Origin: Natrialbaceae archaeon Tc-Br11_E2g14
Lineage (GTDB): Archaea > Halobacteriota > Halobacteria > Halobacteriales > Natrialbaceae
Direction of reading: 5' to 3'
Assembly (NCBI GenBank): GCA_001564275.1
Contig: LKND01000030.1
Coordinates: 1 to 33,863 of the forward strand
Length of the DNA stretch: 33,863 nt
Shown here: positions 1 through 7,543 of the stretch, piece by piece
Layout of the letters: each line of letters opens with the position of its first letter
Position numbering within the stretch: the stretch's first letter is position 1
Program-made: the position numbers and the translations under genes
Notes under the pieces: generated by a model
Told to the model about the DNA's origin: nothing
What the model saw: only the letters and a program-made list of their open reading frames with translations
The model's database searches: none

Positions 1-458
1 ACGCCGTCATCGTGTTCGGTGATATGACTGGGTTGCGCTTCGACAACGACGAAGGGCGGTACGTGAACGACAAGACCCACAAGATGCCATACGCGAAGAT
101 GGCGAACATCCTCACGTACAAAGCCCACCTCGATGGCCGAGAGTGCCTCCCGGTGAACGAGTACGACACGTCTGTGACGTGCTGGCGGTGTGGGTCACAA
201 AACACGAGTCGGGAGGTGCAGGGGCGTGTCGAGTGCCACGATTGCGGGTTAGACGATAACGGCGACAAGAATGGTGCGTCGAACATCGGGAAACGAGCCG
301 TCGGTAAGAACATTCAGAGTCCGCTATCGACGGTGGGGGCTGTTGTGGCTCAGCCCGAAACGCAGGTCGTACTCGAAGGAACCAACGGTGAGATGGAACC
401 TGCGAACTCCCCGGACGACGTGGGCCTAACCCTCAGTGAGGGAAGCCCACGACTTTAG
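1..458 (+). CDS. tnpB: IS200/IS605-family (IS1341-type) TnpB, C-terminal part, truncated by window edge
   Basis: The reading frame is already open at the first base, so only about the last 150 residues of a TnpB (RNA-guided nuclease of IS200/IS605 elements) are present. The zinc-finger pairs CWRCG and CHDCG are visible. They are followed by the last RuvC motif, DDNGDKNGASNIGKRA, whose first acidic residues correspond to the third catalytic aspartate of the family. A low-complexity acidic tail ends in GSPRL. The TAG stop lies inside the loop of the right-end hairpin of the element. The visible part is uninterrupted, so the copy may be intact. Whether a TnpA gene is present cannot be seen. Confidence 0.93.
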   Translation, partial: AVIVFGDMTGLRFDNDEGRYVNDKTHKMPYAKMANILTYKAHLDGRECLPVNEYDTSVTCWRCGSQNTSREVQGRVECHDCGLDDNGDKNGASNIGKRAVGKNIQSPLSTVGAVVAQPETQVVLEGTNGEMEPANSPDDVGLTLSEGSPRL

Positions 459-465
459 TCGTGGG
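446..465 (+). mobile_element. Right-end hairpin of the IS1341-type element
   Basis: Perfect 8-bp arms CCCACGAC/GTCGTGGG enclose the loop TTTA. This is the subterminal hairpin expected at the right end of IS200/IS605 elements. The tnpB stop codon TAG occupies 456-458, across the loop and the second arm. In this family the 3' end of tnpB and the right end also give the guide (omega/re) RNA, so a small RNA overlapping this site is likely; that part is inferred from the family. The element probably ends near 471-475. Confidence 0.8.
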
Positions 466-518
466 AGAAGTCACAGTCCTCCACAGGTTCACGCGGGTCG
501 AACGCAATGAGAGCGAAA

Positions 519-591
519 AGCCAGTGGAGGGATTTGAACCCTCGACCTAATCCTTACGAAGGATTCGCTCTGCCGGCTGAGCTACACTGGC
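519..591 (-). tRNA. tRNA-Thr (anticodon CGU)
   Basis: Read on the minus strand the cloverleaf is complete. The acceptor stem is GCCAGTG/CACTGGC (591-585 with 526-520). The D-arm GCTC/GAGC and anticodon stem AATCC/GGATT are present, with loop TTCGTAA giving anticodon CGT. The T-arm is GAGGG/CCCTC with TTCAAAT. The next base gives U73, consistent with archaeal threonine tRNAs. There is no intron and CCA is not encoded. A TATA-like CCTTATGCC lies about 35 nt upstream (near 625-633). The gene sits only about 50 bp from the end of the IS element. Confidence 0.95.
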
Positions 592-714
592 GCGGAATCC
601 ATCTGTACGTAGGACCGATAGCCGGCATAAGGATTGCGAATCGGCGGTGACCGTCGTTGCCTGCGGTCGCGATCGGACGATGGCCGTACTGAAACCCGAT
701 CACGTCGCTGCGGA

Positions 715-1734
715 TCACCGCTGCTCGAGGCGGACGTCTAGACAGACGTTGACCTCGTGGGGGGCGTACGAACGAACCTCCCGGCGCGTTTCGACCGTCA
801 CATCGTACGCCGGTGTGGCCGCTTCGCGGATCGCCCGCTCGCCGGGTCCGAAGGGGTCCGCTTCGTGCTGGATGTCGTAGTAGTGAATAACGCACTCCGT
901 GCCAGCGATACGAACGGCCGCCGGGAGGAACTCGTCGGCGCTGTGGGGGAGGTTCATCACGAGTCGGTCGGCCCACCCCTCGTACTCGGGAGCGACCTCG
1001 GTGACGTCGGCAGCGATGGCCGTCACATGCGCAGCCACGTCGTTACGGCTGGCGTTCTCGCGCAAGTATTCGATGGCCGTCTCGTTGATGTCCACTCCGA
1101 CGACCGTGGCGCCGCGCTTTGCGGCAGGCACGACGAACGGGCCGACGCCGGCGAACATGTCGAAGACGCGCTCACCAGCCTGGACCTGCTCGGTGACGCG
1201 GCGACGCTCCGTCGCGAGCCGCGGCGAAAAATACACCGCGGACAGATCGAGCGCGTAGGTACTGCCGTATTCGCGATGGACGACCTCGGTCCCCTCGCCC
1301 GCGAGCAGATCCCAGTCCCTGACGCGCTCTTCGCCCTTGATCTTCGAGGCTTTGTTGAGGACCGTCTCGAGGGGCAAATCGGAGTCGACGATCGCCCTGG
1401 CGATCTCCTGGGCGCACTCGGGGTCCGCTTCCTCGAGGAGGGCCGCGTTCCCGAGGCGTTCGTATGCGGGGTCCCAGCCCAGGATATCGGCGGGGAGCGT
1501 CTGTGTCTCCCGTTGTGCCAGACTCGCCCGTTCGACGGTCACGGGACCGTCGGCGACCTCCTCGAGGGAGGTGGCGCTGGTGGTGTCCTCGGTGGCGGCA
1601 TCGACGAGGGGGACGTAGAGCCACCCGTCCCGGAGGGTGATCTCGTGGGTGTCGTCGATCAGGTCGGCCTCGGCGAGGCGAGTTCGGACGGCTTCCCCAT
1701 CCCCAGGACGGACACGAACGCACGGGACCTCCAT
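715..1734 (-). CDS. trm5: tRNA (guanine(37)-N1)-methyltransferase Trm5
   Basis: This 339-residue class I SAM methyltransferase resembles archaeal Trm5, which places m1G37 next to the anticodon. The N-terminal RNA-binding region (about 1-150) is followed by the conserved SAYFSPR-like stretch VYFSPRLATER (168-178). The SAM-binding loop is FAGVGPF (194-200), then VGVDIN (212-217), and the motif IV tetrapeptide is NLPH (261-264). The length fits the Trm5b subclass. The ATG start is followed directly by the first beta-strand. It is divergent from the RecA-like gene at 1863. A weak TATA-like TTAGAA lies about 25 nt upstream. Confidence 0.93.
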   Translation of the reverse strand: MEVPCVRVRPGDGEAVRTRLAEADLIDDTHEITLRDGWLYVPLVDAATEDTTSATSLEEVADGPVTVERASLAQRETQTLPADILGWDPAYERLGNAALLEEADPECAQEIARAIVDSDLPLETVLNKASKIKGEERVRDWDLLAGEGTEVVHREYGSTYALDLSAVYFSPRLATERRRVTEQVQAGERVFDMFAGVGPFVVPAAKRGATVVGVDINETAIEYLRENASRNDVAAHVTAIAADVTEVAPEYEGWADRLVMNLPHSADEFLPAAVRIAGTECVIHYYDIQHEADPFGPGERAIREAATPAYDVTVETRREVRSYAPHEVNVCLDVRLEQR

Positions 1735-1830
1735 GGGTGCTCTCGGTACGGCGTCCTTCTAACAGCTCCGTTTTCGGTCGCTCGAGTGAAACAGTCCGGG
1801 GAGATTCACAGCCTGGGCGAGTGGCCGGAC

Positions 1831-1840
1831 GGTTTATTAC
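1831..1840 (+). promoter_or_regulatory. TATA element for the 1863 gene
   Basis: GGTTTATTAC is centred about 27 nt before the ATG at 1863. This is the spacing expected for a leaderless haloarchaeal transcript, and it supports the ATG at 1863 over more upstream starts. Confidence 0.6.
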
Positions 1841-1862
1841 GTCGACTCCCGAGGTTTCGTGT

Positions 1863-2507
1863 ATGGGACGTGCCCACCCACCGGCTGTCGACGAACACGG
1901 TCCCGACTCGAGCGTGCTCGTCGTCAGTCCGGCGCTAGACGCGTTCGAAACGGTCGAACACGTCGACGAGGTTCGGTCCGATGGCGAAACGGGGCCTGTT
2001 ACAGGGGAAAACGTGGGTGGGGCACCCGCCACATCGAACCACCAGCACAGTGACCAACCACTCGTGATCGTCTCACGAGCCCACACCGCCGAAAGCCTGC
2101 TCGAGGCCTGGCGGTCGACCATCGGTGATTTTCCGCGCGCACTCGGCATCATTTCAATCGGGGAACTGACCCGCTCGGTCGCGGCCGGGGCGGGGACCGT
2201 CGAACTCCCGCAAGCGCACATCCGAACCGTCGGTGCGGAGGACGTGACCGGCGTCGGCATCGCGATCGGCGAGATGCTCTCACAGTACGACGACGACCAG
2301 ACGCCGATACTCTGGTTCGAGTCGCTCACGCCGATGGTCGAGCACAAGGGCCTGGAAATGACGTTCCGGTTTTTACACGTCACCCTGGAACAGATCTCCC
2401 GGTCGGAGGCGGTCGCCTACGTCCACGTCGATGCCAGCGAACTCGACGACCAGACGGTGACGACCCTCGGCCACCTGTTCGACGACGTCGTCGAACTCGA
2501 GGCCTGA
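1863..2507 (+). CDS. Haloarchaeal RecA-fold-like protein (DUF7504-type)
   Basis: This 214-residue acidic, soluble protein has no signal peptide or membrane segment. The order of elements resembles degenerate RecA/KaiC-like halves found in many haloarchaea: a strand SSVLVVSP (residues 17-24), a second strand PLVIVSRAHTAESLLEAWR, GVGIAIGEMLSQY, a Walker-B-like strand TPILWFESLTPMV, and a last part with AYVHVDASELDD. No intact Walker A is visible, so ATPase activity is doubtful. The DUF assignment is from memory of the pattern. The function is unknown; such genes often lie near signalling or HalOD1-type genes. It is transcribed alone, divergently from trm5. Confidence 0.7.
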   Translation: MGRAHPPAVDEHGPDSSVLVVSPALDAFETVEHVDEVRSDGETGPVTGENVGGAPATSNHQHSDQPLVIVSRAHTAESLLEAWRSTIGDFPRALGIISIGELTRSVAAGAGTVELPQAHIRTVGAEDVTGVGIAIGEMLSQYDDDQTPILWFESLTPMVEHKGLEMTFRFLHVTLEQISRSEAVAYVHVDASELDDQTVTTLGHLFDDVVELEA

Positions 2508-2672
2508 GGCTGCACCGGTCTCGGCGACTCGATCCGGATCGGCGGCTCCACCCTCGAGAGCGACGCCTCCGAATGGTGATAATCCAGCACCTATTGCACT
2601 ACCGACTGTCACCGATGGTGGCCACCAGTCAATATTTGCAGGTTTGAATCGTTCGCTGTACGCCGATTCACA

Positions 2673-2691
2673 CACTATATAACGTATAGTG
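2673..2691. repeat. Palindrome CACTA-N9-TAGTG, copy 1
   Basis: Perfect 7-bp arms CACTATA and TATAGTG surround the spacer TAACG. The element contains a TATATAA string, so it could be a core promoter in either direction as well as a protein-binding site. A second palindrome with the same outer bases and spacing lies 44 bp to the right, centre to centre. Confidence 0.7.
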
Positions 2692-2716
2692 GCTCGATTC
2701 GATTTTCGGACCTATA

Positions 2717-2735
2717 CACTACGTATTTTGTAGTG
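2717..2735. repeat. Palindrome CACTA-N9-TAGTG, copy 2
   Basis: Perfect 6-bp arms CACTAC and GTAGTG surround the spacer GTATTTT. Outer bases and total length (19 bp) match copy 1, which suggests two sites for one dimeric DNA-binding protein about four helical turns apart. No downstream gene explains such an operator. Confidence 0.65.
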
Positions 2736-2829
2736 AGTGGGCTGGGACGCTCACGCGGCTACTGACGTCGCAGACCGGGTATTTCCTGGCACCAGTCCGG
2801 CAATCACTGGTGAACGTACAGCAAGCCTC

Positions 2830-4701
2830 TCAGGCCCGTCGCTGAATCTCCTCGCGGAGGACCTGGCTCACGAGGTCGCCATCGGCCTTTCCGCGAAGCG
2901 CGCCCATGCACTCACCCATGAGTCCGGAGAACGCCTGCATCCCCTCCTCTTCGATCTGTGCCTCGTTGCGCTCGACGACCTCGAGGACGGCTTCGCGGAC
3001 GTCGTCCTCGGCGGCGGATCCGAGGCCAGCGTCCTCAGCAGCCGCCCGTGGATCGCTAGCTGGGTCGTCGGCAACTGCTTCGAGCAGATCCGGCACGCCT
3101 TCCTTCGCGAGGTCGCCCTCCTCGACCATGCTGAAGACGGTGCGGAGGTGGGCCTCGGTGAGCGCCGAGACGGCCACGTCGTCGCGTCGCAACTCAGTGA
3201 GCGTGGACTCGAGGGTGGTCGCGGCGAAGGTCGGGTCGACGCCATCCTCGACGAGCGACTCGAAAAGCGACATGTGTCGGCCGAATGCGACCTGCGCTGC
3301 CAGCCCCGCATCCAGCCCGAAGTCCTCGCCGTAGCGGTCGACCTTGGCAGTCAGGAGCTCCGGTTCCGGCACGTCACTGGGATCGGGTTCGACCGGCGGG
3401 ACGTCGGTTTCGGGGTACATCCGGGCCGCACCGGGAAGCGGGCGGAGGTATCGGGTGGTGCCGTCCTGGTTGGCCCCTCGAGTCTCCTCCGGGACGCCCT
3501 CGATGGCCGTTCGCGCCCGGTCGGCGACGGCCTCGATGGCGGATTCGGCGACCGACGGATCGGCGGCGACGATGGCGACGGCGTCCGCGCTCGACGCGTC
3601 GACGGCGTCTCGCAGAGCCGTTACCTCCGCGTCGGTCACCCCGTAGGCCGGGAGCTCGTCGGTGTGGAAGATCCCGCCAGCGCCGTGGCGCTTGGCGTGA
3701 TCGGAACACTCCGTCCCCAGGCGACGATCGGGGGCGATTTCGCGACCGAGCAGCCCGTCGAAGCCCTCGAGACGGACGCCAAAGACGGCCCCGCCGCTCG
3801 AGAGCGCCCCGCCCACGACGCCGCTGTCGGTGTTCTCGAACACCGACGATACGTCGATGGGGTTGTGGACGGCCGCCTCCCTGGCCCCCAGCTCCTCGGC
3901 GATGGCCACCAACTCGGCCTGCCTCGCGGCCTCGTTGCGGACGATGTCGGCGATGTCGTCGAGGCTCTGGACGCCCTTGATTTCGACGCGAGCGCCCGCC
4001 TCGATCGAGACGTTGACGTCCTGGCGGATCGTGCCCAGGCCGCGTTTGACCTTGCCAGTCGAGCGAAGCAACATGCCGATCCGTTCGGCGGCTTGCTGGG
4101 CCTGTTCGGGTGTCCGGATGTCGGGGCTCGTGCCGATTTCGACCAGCGGAATGCCGAGCCGATCGAGGCTGTAGACGACGCCCTCGTCGGTTTCCTCGAC
4201 CCGCTGGGCGCTCTCTTCCTCGAGCAGCAGGTCCTCGATCCCCACCGGTCCTTCGTCGGTCTCGATCGCCCCACCGGTGGCGATCAGCGTCGAGCGCTGG
4301 AAGCCGGAGGTGTTCGAGCCGTCGACGACGATTTTGCGCATCACGTTGGCCTGGTCGACCGCCGTCATATCCATCAGCTGCGCGATCTCGAGGGCCGTCT
4401 CGAGGGCCTCCCCGTCGAGGCGGTGGGGCGGTTCGTCGTCAGCCTCGACGAGGCAGGTGGTGTCGTAGCCGAGGTAGGTGAACTCGCGTTCGACCTTGCT
4501 CTCCTCGACGGCGGCGTCGTCGAGTTCGCCGAGTTCACTCCGCGTTGGGTGGAGATAGCGGGTGAACGTTCGGCTGTGCGCGTCGGGGTCGCGAAGCTCG
4601 GTGGGGCAGGAACAGAACAGCTTCGTCGCCGTGTCCAGTTGCTGGTGGATTTCCAGCCCGGCGACGAGGCCGAGGTCCGCTGGGTCGTGATCCGTCGTCA
4701 T
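2830..4701 (-). CDS. gatE: Glu-tRNA(Gln) amidotransferase subunit E
   Basis: This 623-residue protein is full length for GatE, the archaea-specific subunit that with GatD converts Glu-tRNA(Gln) to Gln-tRNA(Gln). The N-terminal GatB/GatE core begins GLVAGLEIHQQLDT and has the cysteine pair of KLFCSCP. Next come YDTTCLVEADDEPP and the QANVMRKIVVDGSNTSGFQR stretch. An AspRS-like insertion follows (about 280-400, with the histidine/acidic repeats typical of GatE), then a helical tail similar to GatB/YqeY. A T-rich TATA (4726-4733 on the plus strand) lies about 28 nt upstream of the ATG. gatD is not in this window. Confidence 0.97.
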   Translation of the reverse strand: MTTDHDPADLGLVAGLEIHQQLDTATKLFCSCPTELRDPDAHSRTFTRYLHPTRSELGELDDAAVEESKVEREFTYLGYDTTCLVEADDEPPHRLDGEALETALEIAQLMDMTAVDQANVMRKIVVDGSNTSGFQRSTLIATGGAIETDEGPVGIEDLLLEEESAQRVEETDEGVVYSLDRLGIPLVEIGTSPDIRTPEQAQQAAERIGMLLRSTGKVKRGLGTIRQDVNVSIEAGARVEIKGVQSLDDIADIVRNEAARQAELVAIAEELGAREAAVHNPIDVSSVFENTDSGVVGGALSSGGAVFGVRLEGFDGLLGREIAPDRRLGTECSDHAKRHGAGGIFHTDELPAYGVTDAEVTALRDAVDASSADAVAIVAADPSVAESAIEAVADRARTAIEGVPEETRGANQDGTTRYLRPLPGAARMYPETDVPPVEPDPSDVPEPELLTAKVDRYGEDFGLDAGLAAQVAFGRHMSLFESLVEDGVDPTFAATTLESTLTELRRDDVAVSALTEAHLRTVFSMVEEGDLAKEGVPDLLEAVADDPASDPRAAAEDAGLGSAAEDDVREAVLEVVERNEAQIEEEGMQAFSGLMGECMGALRGKADGDLVSQVLREEIQRRA

Positions 4702-4780
4702 TATCCGACCTTCGGAGATGGAGGGGTAAAAAACCGTCCAGTCCGGAACGGCGTCGCTTCCAGCCAGTGAGGGACGGGTG

Positions 4781-4840
4781 CATACGGTTTGCGGTGCCGT
4801 GTCACCGGTTATCTACCGGGCCGGGTTGGCGATCACCGAG
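4781..4840. repeat. Dispersed intergenic repeat family 1, copy A
   Basis: CATACGGTTTGCGG is followed by GTCACCGGTTATCTACCGGG and then GGCGATCACCG. This is the same order as the better preserved copy at 14538-14621 (CATACGGTTT, TTACCGGTGATTG, GGCAATCACCGG). It lies between the gatE promoter and the end of btuD. The arms are partly degraded. Confidence 0.55.
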
Positions 4841-4892
4841 AATCGATGTCAGAAAATCGCAACAGTGGATCGAGCGCCGATTTCCCCCTCGA

Positions 4893-6392
4893 TCAATCGT
4901 TTTGACGCTGCTCGAGCGATCGATCCGGGTTCGTTCCCGCTTTCGAGGAGGGTTCATCGTCCGTGCTCGGATCGGCTCGCTTTTCCGACGGGGTCTCGGC
5001 CTCTCTCTTGGCTGGTTCCCGGCCACGTGAGTCGAGCGCGCCCGAGGCGGGACCAACTGGGGACTCCGAGCTCACCTCGAGCAACACCTGCCGCAGGCGT
5101 GCCCACATGTGGACCATCCCGTCCCCGGACTGGTCGACCTGCCTGTCCACGGCGGCGCGATACCGGGCCGCGGCTTCGTCTCCAGCCTGCAACCGCTCCT
5201 CCAGGGGACGACGGTCGACGGCGACGACCGGGGCCACTGACTCGAGGGACTCGAGGAGTAACTGGTTTCCGGCGGTGAGGGTCACGTCGGCGAGTACGAC
5301 GGCGTCGGCGGCCTCACATAGCGACGCCACGTCGGTGCGATCCCCGGCAGTCACCGGACCGAACGCCTCGGTCTGGACGCACTCGAGACCTCGACGGGTG
5401 GCGTGCTCGGTGACGATCCCGCCCTCCGGGGCCGGCCCCACGGAGACGCGACCGGCGGCCCCCTCGAGGCGGGCGAGTAGCCCCGTCGTGAACGACCCTG
5501 TCCCGACGATGTGGACGTGCGCCTCGGCGAGTGCCGATTCGTCGGGCTCGTCACCCTCGTCGTCGCCAGCGGCCCCGAACGCTGTCACGGTCGGCGTTCC
5601 GGTCACAGGATTCCTGCCGACGACGGCCTCGGCGTCGAAGGCCGAAGCGAGCGTCGACGCCGTGACGACGTCGGCCGGGTTGCCGTCGGCCTGCAACGTC
5701 CCGTTCGCCAGCAAGCAGAGCCGATCGCAGTACCGAGCTGCGAGCTCGAGATCGTGAATCGCCGCGACGATGGTCCGTCCGTCGTCCACGAGTTCGCGTG
5801 CCAACTCGAGGGTCTCGATTCGATGGTTCACGTCCAGACTCGCCGTCGGTTCGTCGAGCACCATGAGCGGGGTGTCCTGGGCGATGGCGCGAGCGAACAG
5901 CACCCGCTGTCGCTCGCCACCGCTGACCGCGTCGATGGCTCGGTCGGCAAACTGGGCGGTTCGGGTGCGCTCGAGCGCCCGTCTGACGTGCCGGCGGTCC
6001 ACGGCGCTGGGCGGGGCGAACCGCGAGCGGTGTGGGTGTCGCCCCATCTCGACGACGGTTCGAACGTCGAATGAAAACGAGAGGCTGGTGTCCTGGGGAA
6101 CGACGCTTACGAGCCGGCTCGAGGTCCGGGACCGACAGTTCGTGATGTCCGTGCCGTCGATGCGAACCCCCCCGGTCGCGGGTTCAATAGCCCCGGTCAA
6201 CGCCCTGAGCAGGGTCGTCTTGCCGGCCCCGTTCGGGCCCACGAGTCCGACGAACTCGCCTCGGTCGACCGCGAACGAGACGTCTTCGAGCACGGGGATG
6301 GGGCCGTAGGCGAGCTCGAGGTCAGACACGGTGACGATCGGACTCACAGGGGACGATTCCTCGAGTGGGCCAGCATCATCGTTGTCCTTCAT
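4893..6392 (-). CDS. btuD: Vitamin B12 (cobalamin) ABC transporter ATPase BtuD with C-terminal extension
   Basis: This 499-residue protein has two parts. Residues about 18-265 are a FecE/BtuD-type ABC ATPase: Walker A GPNGAGKTT (52-60), Q-loop Q100, signature VSGGERQ (156-162), Walker B VLDEPT (178-183) and an H-loop AAIHD. Residues about 310-455 form a second alpha/beta domain starting HVHIVGTGSFTTGLLARLEG that I cannot assign. The last about 45 residues are charged and disordered-looking. Its ATG overlaps the stop of btuC (ATGA, 6389-6392), so the two are translationally coupled. Together with BtuC and BtuF it would import corrinoids. Siderophore-type transporters share this fold, so the substrate is inferred. 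Confidence 0.9.
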   Translation of the reverse strand: MKDNDDAGPLEESSPVSPIVTVSDLELAYGPIPVLEDVSFAVDRGEFVGLVGPNGAGKTTLLRALTGAIEPATGGVRIDGTDITNCRSRTSSRLVSVVPQDTSLSFSFDVRTVVEMGRHPHRSRFAPPSAVDRRHVRRALERTRTAQFADRAIDAVSGGERQRVLFARAIAQDTPLMVLDEPTASLDVNHRIETLELARELVDDGRTIVAAIHDLELAARYCDRLCLLANGTLQADGNPADVVTASTLASAFDAEAVVGRNPVTGTPTVTAFGAAGDDEGDEPDESALAEAHVHIVGTGSFTTGLLARLEGAAGRVSVGPAPEGGIVTEHATRRGLECVQTEAFGPVTAGDRTDVASLCEAADAVVLADVTLTAGNQLLLESLESVAPVVAVDRRPLEERLQAGDEAAARYRAAVDRQVDQSGDGMVHMWARLRQVLLEVSSESPVGPASGALDSRGREPAKREAETPSEKRADPSTDDEPSSKAGTNPDRSLEQRQND

Positions 6393-7486
6393 AACGAGTG
6401 CACCTCCCGACGCTTGAGCAGGTAGAGGAAGAACGGAGCCCCGAGAGCGGCCGTGACGATACCAACCGGGACTTCGGCAGGACCGGCCCGAGCCACGGTG
6501 TCGGTCACGACGAGGAAGGATGCGCCCGCGAGCGCGCTGGTGGGCAGGAGAATGCGGTGGTCGGGACCGACGACGAGGCGCATCATGTGCGGGACGACGA
6601 GCCCGACGAACCCGATGACGCCGGCGACGGCGACTCCGGCAGCGGTGACGATAGACGCGAGCACCAGCAAGAGGAGTTTGGTGCGCTCGACATCGACCCC
6701 GAGCTGGTGGGCCTCCTCTTCCCCCAGCAACAGGACGTTCAGATCGCGCGTGTAGGTCCCGAGAATCGCGACACCGACCAGGGCGAACGGCAGGGCGAAC
6801 GCGACGTCGCCCCAGTTCGTTCCCAGAAGGTGCCCCATCATCCAGATCACTGCCTCGCGAAGGTTCTCGCCGCTGTGGACAAGCATGTACGATATCATGG
6901 CCCCCAGGAACGCCTGGACGGCAACGCCAGCCAGGAGGAGCGTTGCGACCGGCGTCCGCCCCCCCTCGGTTGCAATCGCGTAGACGAGGAACGCGGTGAC
7001 GATCGCGCCCACGAACGCCGACAGGTGGAGGCTGGCGAACGGGATCAACGCCGGGAAGGCGATGGCGGCGACCGCGCCCGCCGCCGCGCCACTCGAAACG
7101 CCGATGATCGAGGGGTCGGCCAGCGGGTTTCGAAAGAACCCCTGCATCACGGTTCCCGCCGCGGCGAGACCGAAGCCGACGGTCGCCGCGAGGGCAATTC
7201 GGGGGAGGCGTACGTCTCCCACGATGGTCTGGTGGGTGTCCGGCACGTCGAATCCGAAGACGGGGCGAGTGCCGACGCCCGGGTGCGGGACGGTTCGCTC
7301 GAGGACCGGCAGCGTGAGGGCAGACCACTCGAATCCCCAGGGCACAACGAGCACGTTGGCCATGGCCTTGGCGACCGTGAGTGGGTCGATGCGCACGGGG
7401 CCGAGCGCGGCGCTCCCGATGATGACGGCGACGAGGAGGACACTAAGCGCCAGCGACCACGCGCCGACTCGCCCCGGTCGACTCAT
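6389..7486 (-). CDS. btuC: Cobalamin ABC transporter permease BtuC (FecCD family)
   Basis: This 365-residue permease has about ten hydrophobic helices. The family hallmarks are the stretch RLPRIALAATVGFGLAAAG, GVSSGAAAGAVAA and the late loop GFVGLVVPHMMRL, which contacts the ATPase. The reading frame is open far upstream, but the ATG at 7486 begins the membrane protein and lies 30 nt from the centre of the shared promoter palindrome. It is the first gene of a btuCD operon and divergent from btuF. Confidence 0.93.
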   Translation of the reverse strand: MSRPGRVGAWSLALSVLLVAVIIGSAALGPVRIDPLTVAKAMANVLVVPWGFEWSALTLPVLERTVPHPGVGTRPVFGFDVPDTHQTIVGDVRLPRIALAATVGFGLAAAGTVMQGFFRNPLADPSIIGVSSGAAAGAVAAIAFPALIPFASLHLSAFVGAIVTAFLVYAIATEGGRTPVATLLLAGVAVQAFLGAMISYMLVHSGENLREAVIWMMGHLLGTNWGDVAFALPFALVGVAILGTYTRDLNVLLLGEEEAHQLGVDVERTKLLLLVLASIVTAAGVAVAGVIGFVGLVVPHMMRLVVGPDHRILLPTSALAGASFLVVTDTVARAGPAEVPVGIVTAALGAPFFLYLLKRREVHSL

Positions 7487-7510
7487 TGGGGACAAGTCCG
7501 CTTGCTTTAG

Positions 7511-7522
7511 ATAAATATTTAT
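7511..7522. promoter_or_regulatory. Symmetric bidirectional TATA element between btuC and btuF
   Basis: ATAAATATTTAT is a perfect 12-bp palindrome in the 57-bp gap. Its centre is 27-28 nt from the btuF ATG (7544) and about 30 nt from the btuC ATG (7486). One element could therefore serve two divergent leaderless promoters. No upstream second TATA is visible for either gene. Confidence 0.75.
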
Positions 7523-7543
7523 TGGACACGCGCCGATCATGCC

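Larger units (their letters stand above)
2508..2829. other. Gene-free convergent gap with two palindromes
   Basis: The interval separates the 3' end of the 1863 gene from the 3' end of gatE. I see no convincing gene. Its left half is more AT-rich than its surroundings. It holds two 19-bp inverted repeats (2673-2691 and 2717-2735), which are described separately. Confidence 0.6.

Noticed and set aside
757..1938. A 393-codon plus-strand open frame
   Set aside because: Antisense to trm5, whose product has clear methyltransferase motifs.
2373..2675. A 100-codon minus-strand open frame starting inside the 2673 palindrome
   Set aside because: About half lies antisense to the 1863 gene, the start is a GTG inside a palindrome, and no family or codon bias supports it.
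2737..4770. A 677-codon plus-strand open frame
   Set aside because: It is the antisense shadow of gatE; long shadows are usual in GC-rich haloarchaeal DNA.
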